Assembly (NCBI GenBank): GCA_905250025.1
Contig: CAJNOJ010000020.1
Coordinates: 372,001-436,000, forward strand
DNA: 64,000 bases
From: Adineta ricciae
Lineage: Eukaryota; Rotifera; Eurotatoria; Adinetida; Adinetidae
Direction: 5' to 3'
Position numbers and translations under genes: made by a program. The first letter of the stretch is position 1. Every line of letters begins with the position of its first letter. The notes under the pieces were generated by a model that was not told the origin of the DNA, made no database searches, and worked only from the letters and a program-made list of their open reading frames with translations. Below are positions 56,924 through 64,000 of the stretch, piece by piece.

Positions 56924-59608
56924 ATGGCCACCACTCCATACAGGATTCTCGGAGCAGATTTAAACAGCAACTATTTTCAGTTACGCATCGCTTATCTTAA
57001 GCGAATTCACGAATTGAAAAGCGATCGAGAGAGGCCGACGAAACATCGTAGGATTACTCCTGAACACTTTCGATTGATTTGTCGTGCTTATGAAACGTTA
57101 TCTGATCACGAGAAACGTCGCCGATTCGATGAGGATGAAGAATGGACTTACGATATAGATATATCAAATTATACACTTCAACAGTTAGCCGCTGAGCCAG
57201 ACCTTGCAAATGAATTGAAAAATCGGCTACACAAAGCGAAATTAAGACAGATTAATGAACGTCATCCAGTGACAGGTCATACACCATTGTATTGTGCTGC
57301 ACGTGCTTGTAATATTGATGCTGTTTATTATCTAATTGAACAGGGTGCCAATCCTGATATACGTCAACGAACGGGAAGCACGGCTTTGCATGCGGCTGCA
57401 TTCTTCGGACATGCAGAAATGGTCCGATGCTTGTTAGAAAGTGGCGCCGATTATCGGATAGAAAATAAAAGTGGTAACTTACCTGAAAGAGAATCTCACA
57501 ACGATGAAGTTCGAGAGACTTTTAAAGAATTAAAAGAAACACCATTTGTCAAAGCAGCTAATGATCAACTTGATTGGTTTAAAAATGTGGACAATGGTGT
57601 AAGTCATATCGACACACAGTATCATGCGCAACGACAAACGCTACTTCAATGTGCATGTAAAAAAGGTCATTTTGAACTTGCTATTTGGTTCATCGAAGAG
57701 CGAGGCGCCAATCTGGACATTGTGGATATTAATTTGAATTCTGCTTTACATCTTGCTGCGTACGGTGGTCACACTAAAATTGTTCGTCATCTTTTGTTCA
57801 GAGGTGCTAATCCGACACTCGTGAATAAATGGGGCATGACATCTGAGCAAGAAGGGTTTGCACATGGCACCGACATTACCAATCTGTTTCGAGATATTCG
57901 GGATCAGGACATGTTTCGAATGGCTAGAGATGGTACTACTTGGTGGTTTCAATATTACTTCGATGGTAAATCACCAAATGCTACCGATGAAAGAGGAACA
58001 AGTTTACTTTATATTGCTTGTCGTTTCGGCCAAATAGCTGTTGCCGAATGGCTTTTAGACAACGGTGCAAATATCAATGCTCAAACAAAGGATGCACGTA
58101 GTACGCCATTGCATGGCGCAGCATATTATAATCATTTGTCAACTGTGGAATTACTGCTCAGTCGAGGCGCAGATACTAGTATAAAAAACAAGTTCAACAC
58201 CACTCCCTACGAGGAAGCAACAAATGCTGAAATAAAGAGACTCTTGGAACGGTATCGACAGGACTTAGCTGTCGAAAAAGTTATTCCGGTTCATTTATAT
58301 GGCGATGGTAAGTCTTCGGGAGACAAACCAATAGCGACAGTGCAGTTGGAGTACAAAGCGACCATCAAAGATCTCATTGAAGCATTGCCCGATTCAATGA
58401 GTAAAGAGTATAGATGGTTTTCAGTTGCTCGTAGTCCTTTGAATCTCGTTAGCAATGATATTGGATTATTATCAGCTGTGTATCGATCTCGTCATGTTAA
58501 TACTAAATTTATCGATCTGCCCTTGTGTCTCATAGCTTACACGTCTCCACGATATAAAAATAGCGGTTACACAGCACGAGATGAACTTTCTAGTTTCGAC
58601 ACACGTGATTTCGAGAAAAGTTTTAGTGCTCAATGTGAAATTGGTTCATTCAAGGTTGAAGCAGTATCAAACAAGAAACAGACGTTCAATGTCGGCAACA
58701 TACAATTCGATTTTGAGTCTAATTGCACACATAGTGATGTTCCACTTAGCATCAGATACATCATCTCGCCTGATGCTGACGAATTCAGACTACCTGGTTG
58801 CATCTGTCTGTTCGAAATACGTTGCAAAGAACAACAACATCAACTCAAGGAACTACCAACTGCCACAATTCGAGGGGAATCTAATGCAAAATTGTATACA
58901 TGGCTTCCTAATTCTGGATACTGGTTTTCTCATAGTAATTTACATCGACGCTTATCTCGTCTTCACGGTAAACACGCATTTATTCGTGAAGTGGAAGTTG
59001 TGCCCAAGCTATTTTCTCTACTACCCGACATGTTTATTCAAGTTGTTCCTGGAAAACTATTTCAGACACGCGAACATCCGATACATTGTGAATATTTGAA
59101 GATCTGCGAGCCTGATCTCAGTCGTTTTCCACATACTGCTTATCATGGCACATCGATTAAACTCATTCGATCGATACTCATGGACGGACTTGTTATGCCA
59201 AGCACGATTGTATCGAGTGGGTTGCGTGTGTGTCCACCGCCGAATCATATTGCACGTGGCTTGAAAGCCTTTGGCAAAGAAGACTTCGCTAATGCGATTT
59301 TCGTCAGTCCAAGTATTCACTATTGTTCAGATCCAGTCTACGCTGTTACATTTCCTTATAAAGATCAACAAATGATAGCTGTACTGGATTGTCGAATCCG
59401 CAAGGATTCGTTTGACGCTTTTCCGAGTACTGTCAAACATTATAAACCACATTCCGATGACGATGTGAATAGTCTTGAGTGGCGTCTTCAAAGTCCGTCA
59501 GCAATTCAAATCGTCGGTATTATATTCATACCAGTGATTACTTCACGAACGGCAGCAGTACGTCTGCGAGCAAATAAATTAGGAGTTAATCCTAATGATC
59601 TGGAATGA
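56924..59608 (+). CDS. J-like / ankyrin-repeat / putative ART-like fusion protein, 894 aa
   Basis: One uninterrupted frame without introns; the ATG at 56924 is the first in frame. Residues about 5-70 look like a J domain (PYRILGADLN, YLKRIHELKSD, FRLICRAYETLSDHEKRRRFD), but the HPD tripeptide needed to stimulate Hsp70 is absent. Residues about 118-425 hold six ankyrin repeats in three pairs (TPLYCAAR...GANPDI, TALHAAAFFGHAEMV, SALHLAAYGGHTKIV, TPLHGAAYYNHLSTV), with similar spacers containing an aromatic D-W/WWF segment. Residues about 450-700 are a mixed beta region of unknown type. The C-terminus (about 735-870) resembles the ADP-ribosyltransferase superfamily: YHGTS (His741), SILMDGLVMP, then FANAIFVSPSIHY (Tyr800) and VYAV, with Glu852 in SLEWR as a possible third catalytic residue. 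Catalysis is inference. Intron absence contrasts with neighbours. Probably a member of a lineage-specific family. Confidence 0.75.
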   Translation: MATTPYRILGADLNSNYFQLRIAYLKRIHELKSDRERPTKHRRITPEHFRLICRAYETLSDHEKRRRFDEDEEWTYDIDISNYTLQQLAAEPDLANELKNRLHKAKLRQINERHPVTGHTPLYCAARACNIDAVYYLIEQGANPDIRQRTGSTALHAAAFFGHAEMVRCLLESGADYRIENKSGNLPERESHNDEVRETFKELKETPFVKAANDQLDWFKNVDNGVSHIDTQYHAQRQTLLQCACKKGHFELAIWFIEERGANLDIVDINLNSALHLAAYGGHTKIVRHLLFRGANPTLVNKWGMTSEQEGFAHGTDITNLFRDIRDQDMFRMARDGTTWWFQYYFDGKSPNATDERGTSLLYIACRFGQIAVAEWLLDNGANINAQTKDARSTPLHGAAYYNHLSTVELLLSRGADTSIKNKFNTTPYEEATNAEIKRLLERYRQDLAVEKVIPVHLYGDGKSSGDKPIATVQLEYKATIKDLIEALPDSMSKEYRWFSVARSPLNLVSNDIGLLSAVYRSRHVNTKFIDLPLCLIAYTSPRYKNSGYTARDELSSFDTRDFEKSFSAQCEIGSFKVEAVSNKKQTFNVGNIQFDFESNCTHSDVPLSIRYIISPDADEFRLPGCICLFEIRCKEQQHQLKELPTATIRGESNAKLYTWLPNSGYWFSHSNLHRRLSRLHGKHAFIREVEVVPKLFSLLPDMFIQVVPGKLFQTREHPIHCEYLKICEPDLSRFPHTAYHGTSIKLIRSILMDGLVMPSTIVSSGLRVCPPPNHIARGLKAFGKEDFANAIFVSPSIHYCSDPVYAVTFPYKDQQMIAVLDCRIRKDSFDAFPSTVKHYKPHSDDDVNSLEWRLQSPSAIQIVGIIFIPVITSRTAAVRLRANKLGVNPNDLE

Positions 59609-59639
59609 TTTACTGATGTTCTCAAGTTTTTAGTTGACA

Positions 59640-59645
59640 AATAAA
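59640..59645 (+). terminator. Polyadenylation signal AATAAA
   Basis: Canonical hexamer 32 nt after the stop of the J/ANK gene; a second AATAAA follows about 20 nt later. Confidence 0.55.
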
Positions 59646-59810
59646 AAGATTTTTATGATTAAATAAACCCCAGCATATTAGTTTCTATATGTATAGATAT
59701 ATTAGATAAGTATAATATTATTATAAGATGAAACGATCTCTGCATAAACAGTATGACGAAGAAGCTGGAATATTGAATTAAGTCCTAATCGAAATCGCGC
59801 GTTGGTTTCA

Positions 59811-62800
59811 CTACCAAACTTGACATTTATTCACTCGATGATTTCGCTGACCTGGCCGACACCCAAATACTCGATCAAATTCGTCAAAATTCGATGTCGG
59901 ACCGAGTATTCTAGAAGAAGATTAGCTTGGATAAATAGGTTTCGTAAAAAAATAGTTTTACCTGAATTCAGCAGGTGAATGTACGTCTGATAGAATTTGG
60001 TTCTTCGCAGCTTGATCTGTTGATACTGAACACCACAAACGAGCAAAATTAACGAAGAGCATTTGTTCAGCTGAGTATTTCGATAAACCTGGTAACTTTT
60101 TATCAACATGTTGATTGGCTCTCGTCCATCTTTGATATGCCTGCAAATTTTTTGAATTTATATTAAGATGAAAGACTGTTTTCACTCACATAGAATGCTT
60201 CTTTGATTCCACCGTTGTCAGCAATGTTTTCGCCCTGTGTTTGCTCACCGTTGACCTAAGACAGAATTATCAAAAACGTGTGCATCCAAAAAATGAAAAA
60301 AGCAGCCGAGAGTGAACCTGTAGGCCAACTTGAGTTACTGTATAGTTATTGTATTGATCGACAATGCATTTCTTCTGCTCCTCAAATGCATCGATGGTCT
60401 TATTAGTCCACCAACGCACTCTATTACCATTTTTATCGAATTGTCGGCCTTCAGTATCAAACCCATGAGTAAGTTCATGTCCTATGACCATTCCAATTCC
60501 TAAATCGAATAACCCCACTTTCTCTGTCTTTCAACATTTAATGATAATAAGTACTGACCGCCGTAGTTAAGATATCTAGAATAAGACGAAATCTACTTTT
60601 CAGGTACAAATGATGTATCTTACTTTGGGGCATCTTTGTGAAACATAGGCGGTTGAAGAATAGCGGCCGTAAAAGCTACGACGAAATATCTCGACTAAAA
60701 TCGTTCGTAAATACCACACTTACTCATGTGGTTCAGCGACGGAGAATAAGCTGCATTAACCTCAATCGGCAGTATAAAAGTCCAAGCATTTCGATCGATT
60801 GATTTTCGTAACCTTTGAAAATTGTTCCTTGCTTTTAAACGCAAGATTTTTAAAACATGGTGCATATGTGTCTCGTTAAATATATACTAAAGTCTCAGTT
60901 AAACGAAAGACGGTTGAGTAGATATGTATCCTACTTCAGCATATTTATTTTCTAGATCAGTTACATTGTTACTATCAAGACCATTCGGATAACCAATGCG
61001 TTGATTGAGTGCTTGAAGCTGATTTAATAATGAATTTCTACTCAGAAATTAATTTGTCAGTTGATCCTTACTTTTTCCATGGCTAGACCTTTAGACAAGG
61101 AATCCATCCATGTCGATTGATTCATCATTTGACCATATGTATATCGAATGTTATCAATCATTTCAAGTGCCTATGAGAGAATAGAAAGAGATAAAAGCAT
61201 CGTTCATGTACACCTAACTTACTTCTTTACGAGAATCTTTATCGAAATACTTAGTAATATAGAGTCTTGACACGACTAAACCCATGCTTCGTGAAAGAAA
61301 TTGAGTACATTGAACGGAACGTGGCTGTTCGGACAGAATCCCATGAAATTCTCTTGTAAATTCTTGTTTGATTGCTCGGAATCGTTTCGGCATATGATTC
61401 ACTTGATTCATCATAAACCGCCAAACGAGATAATTCTGTAACGTTCGCGATGATTGTTGAGTGATGATAAGTGACATGTTTTGCAGAACGTCCAGTTCGT
61501 TGACCATGATCACATCTTCGTCGACAAGACTAACATTTCCCAGAAGGAAGGCACGTCGTAAATAATCCGTCCAATCAAACTATACAAGTCAAATAAAAAG
61601 AAAAGATTGTTGCTACAAAAAATTATACTCACCGACGTGTTCATTAGAGATGAAAGGTTACCATAAGTTGTGCGATTATAATCTGCCGCATACTGCTGTG
61701 CCGTTGTCCAGAAATACTAGATGGAAAAGATCCTTTAGAAGGTGTATGTACATGAAAACGATGTACCTCAGCAATTTTTCTTTCAAAATCGTACATATCG
61801 ATGATATCATGCTCGATCATCGATGTCTCATTTGTTAATGCCGACGCTAGATTTTTCATATAATCTCGATAAGCCTGATTTATTTGAGTATCATTCATGT
61901 AATAACTTCGATCAACAAGTCCAAGACTGCTTTGACTGACCTAAAACGAAAAGATTTACCAGAACTTGAAAAACTCTTAACATCTACGAACATAAATACA
62001 ATAATTGGAAGAATTTTGCTCATCGATAGCAACATCTATATCGAAGAAGAGAAAAGTATTGTATTGATTAAGTTTCAATAGTAAACGAGATAAATCAAAT
62101 GTTGATGCATCCCAGTTAGAACCAAGTAAGATCGGCCAGCCACCGAGTTCAGTGTCAATGAAAGATAGAATGACACTAACGCCGTCTGTTTCTATCGATT
62201 GCTCATCAATACATGAAGCATACAATTGACGAGCATTGACTACCGAAGTCGGTTCTGTAGTTATATTCGATACCGGCGATGATAGAAGATCAATGATATC
62301 ATCAACAACTTGTTTCTGCATTTCCTCAAATGTATCTTTGAAGTCAGCTACAATTCAAAGGAATAATTTGATTTCTAATGATTAGTTTAGAAATCGGATT
62401 ACCATCAGAAGGTATTCTCGCCTTTTTCTTCCAATTTCCACAAGCAAATTCGTAGAAATCCTCACACGGATTTACCGTTTCGTCCATATGTTCAAGAAAA
62501 TCGTGTGCTACAAAAGTATGTCGATAATAAGTCCATGTCGAAAGCAGTCCACTAACCTGCTCTGATACAGTATGGAGTTAAACATAGCTCGTCGGTGCTG
62601 TTGGAATGAATCTCAACTCGAATTCTTTCAGTACCGTAGAGAATAGCAAATACGATGGTCAAGATGAGGAGGAGAGCGGTGACAAGGGCAAAGAATATCG
62701 ATAGAGGCCATGCCCATTGCTTGCGCTGAGATGATCTTTGAAATCAATGTGAAAAAAATCATGATTGATTGATTGATCAAGAACAAACATACTGATTCGA

Positions 62801-62842
62801 TGTAATAACCTTCGGAAGATTCTTTGCGGAACTATCAAACAT
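59811..62842 (-). CDS. Neprilysin-like M13 metalloendopeptidase
   Basis: Type II membrane zinc peptidase that degrades extracellular peptides. Sixteen exons: 62842-62793, 62735-62557, 62507-62403, 62347-61992, 61940-61767, 61716-61633, 61579-61223, 61170-61072, 61018-60935, 60886-60724, 60675-60624, 60575-60559, 60499-60318, 60255-60190, 60140-59962, 59910-59811; total 748 aa, matching neprilysin (about 750). A short cytosolic start and membrane helix ([20 protein letters not shown], about 27-49) precede the disulfide region [10 protein letters not shown] and [14 protein letters not shown]. Catalytic: NAAYSPS, the substrate and zinc site [11 protein letters not shown] (His581, Glu582, His585), GENIADNGG (Glu643, Asp647), and the diagnostic C-terminal CQVW. 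The 12th exon is 17 nt (YLNYGG). All motifs intact, so active enzyme expected; neprilysin, ECE and NEPL members cannot be separated by eye. Confidence 0.95.
60559..60575 (-). other. 17-nt microexon of the neprilysin gene
   Basis: Codes most of YLNYGG, directly before the GIGMVIGHE zinc block. Introns of 48 nt (60576-60623) and 59 nt (60500-60558) flank it, with GT/AG ends. Skipping would shift the frame ahead of the catalytic site. Confidence 0.85.
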
Positions 62843-63638
62843 ATTTCTCACCGTGCTTCCACACACGCGCGTGTCGATATTTTAAAAGCGAAAGATTTAT
62901 ATATGTAAGCATCGTTGTAATCGATAGCTTGTTTAATTTGTCTGTTACATTGTGTCATTTAGAAATCATTTTTGATTACATGACATTTTACTATCAAATA
63001 ATAAGCTAGACGTATAGAAATTCAATATGAATGAAGTATTATTTTTATAAAGTAATCACATTTCGATATTCTTAGAAACAAACAATTGATCGATTTTATC
63101 CGTATTCCGCAAAGAAATCGGTTCGGTTTCATTGCAAACGCGAAAACAAACATGTAACAGTATGTATGTACGCAATAAGTAAGTCGAGCTCAATGGGAAC
63201 TATCTTGTCTGACTACAATAGATAGAAAGCAATGGCGTGAAGATGTAAACGATTTTCTCGATGTGTCATCGTTTTTTTAATCATTATTGTTGAAGTACTG
63301 CTGCTGAAGCGCTTGTGATTAGAGCGTAGGATATTTTGTTTCACTTGTATTTTCTACTAGATTTTATTTTTTAATACTTAAAAAAACCGGGTTCGTCAAT
63401 ATCAAAAAGAAAAGAGAAAAGAAATGAAAGAGAAGAACGTCTTTTCAACTCACAACAATAACAAACAAATCCAGTTATTACTGATCACACGATTGATGAT
63501 GGAAATTTCGTGTGCGCACACAAAAAAAGAATACTAACTAGATATTAATTAGTTAAACTACTATAAAAAAATTCACTGATCTTAGTTTTTTTTTGTTACT
63601 ATTTTGTTGCAAAGTATTACAGAAAAAGAAACATTTGG
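62843..63638. other. Intergenic, no gene recognised
   Basis: Upstream of neprilysin and downstream of the nanos 3' end, both minus strand. A- and T-rich without coding signal; the nanos 3' UTR, which in animals often controls translation, should lie at its right end. Confidence 0.5.
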
Positions 63639-64000
63639 TTATAAATAACTATCGGACCAACCATTCGTATACAGGGATGAAGGACTATCTAAATGACCAA
63701 AAAATGCCGAGATCGATGGTGTCATATTGTCATCATAGCCGAATGTTTGCATACGAAGCATTTTCTCGTATGGTGTTGGAACATGTCGATTGTTATCGTC
63801 ACCAGTTGCTTGACAATATTTTATTGTGTGAGCTTCGAAGACAACGAGAAAGAGAGATGATCGTTCGGAAAAAAGAATTAGAAAAGAATTGTATACCTTG
63901 TGGACCTGTTGCTCCGCATATCGGACATTGATAAGCACGTAGAATTGGACATGTGACATTGCCCATGGAATCTTTCAATGAATGACTTGAGTAAATCAGT
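63639..64000 (-). CDS. nanos: Nanos, 3' part, cut by the window end
   Basis: Germline translational repressor that works with Pumilio. Two exons are visible: one from the window edge (64000) down to 63897, and the last one 63832-63639, joined across a 64-nt intron. The frame from the edge reads [16 protein letters not shown], then [14 protein letters not shown], then PQAHTIKYC across the splice. These are the end of the first CCHC nanos zinc finger (its His) and the whole second finger (Cys, Cys, His, Cys). The 55 residues after it (ending WSDSYL) are polar. The N-terminus and first two cysteines of finger one are outside the window. Confidence 0.9.

Noticed and set aside
58581..59099. 172-codon plus-strand frame inside the J/ANK gene
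   Set aside because: Out-of-frame shadow with no motif; the main frame is continuous across it.
1..64000. CRISPR arrays, rRNA, bacterial operons, complete transposons
   Set aside because: None seen: no direct repeat-spacer pattern, no rRNA-like sequence, no transposase or reverse transcriptase motifs, no long terminal repeats. tRNA genes cannot be excluded by eye; a tRNAscan run would decide.

Overview
This is eukaryotic nuclear DNA: AT-rich, gene-dense, with very compact protein genes whose introns are mostly 46-66 nt with GT/AG ends. The gene content is animal: a Hox gene, a MyoD-type factor, nanos, exportin-5, neprilysin, YTHDF. The compact introns, strong AG acceptors sitting just before start codons (spliced-leader style), a few intronless genes of odd ancestry and the absence of recognisable transposons together suggest a bdelloid rotifer (Adineta/Rotaria-like). 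This assignment is inference. Exon models were built by hand from splice consensus, reading-frame phase and family motifs; in each completed model the exon lengths sum to a multiple of three.

Layout. 0-2.3 kb: no gene recognised. 2.3-12.6 kb: a small hypothetical gene, then two tandem cationic amino-acid transporter genes (SLC7/CAT) with identical intron positions and a conserved 9-nt microexon; between and after them lie degenerate gene remnants. 12.6-26.4 kb: an intronless T4-Rnl2-like RNA ligase, an OTUD7/Cezanne deubiquitinase, exportin-5, and two adjacent dynein-light-chain-like genes. 26.4-31.7 kb: a small membrane protein gene back to back with the Rieske protein gene UQCRFS1, a small secreted protein, and a central-class Hox gene with its homeobox split by three introns. 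31.7-36.1 kb: three co-directional genes spaced 145 and 180 bp apart (CDC123, a SAM methyltransferase, TRMT13), resembling an operon. 36.8-50.1 kb: BCAP31, a two-MRH-domain membrane protein, a proline-rich WNQM-repeat protein, SCYL2, YTHDF and LRRC58. 50.1-56.1 kb: a small gene ending in a possible PDZ ligand, MyoD and cytochrome b561. 56.9-64 kb: an intronless 894-aa protein combining a J-like domain, ankyrin repeats and a putative ADP-ribosyltransferase-like C-terminus, then a 16-exon neprilysin and the 3' part of nanos, cut by the window end.

Most genes are independent housekeeping or developmental loci rather than one pathway. Possible functional neighbourhoods are small RNA and RNA biology (exportin-5, RNA ligase, YTHDF, TRMT13), protein quality control and membrane traffic (BCAP31, SCYL2, MRH protein, OTUD7) and development (Hox, MyoD, nanos). 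The most unusual items are the J/ANK/ART-like fusion, the fragmented Hox homeobox with a 17-nt exon coding the core of the DNA-recognition helix, the conserved 9-nt microexon in the transporter pair, and the operon-like three-gene cluster.
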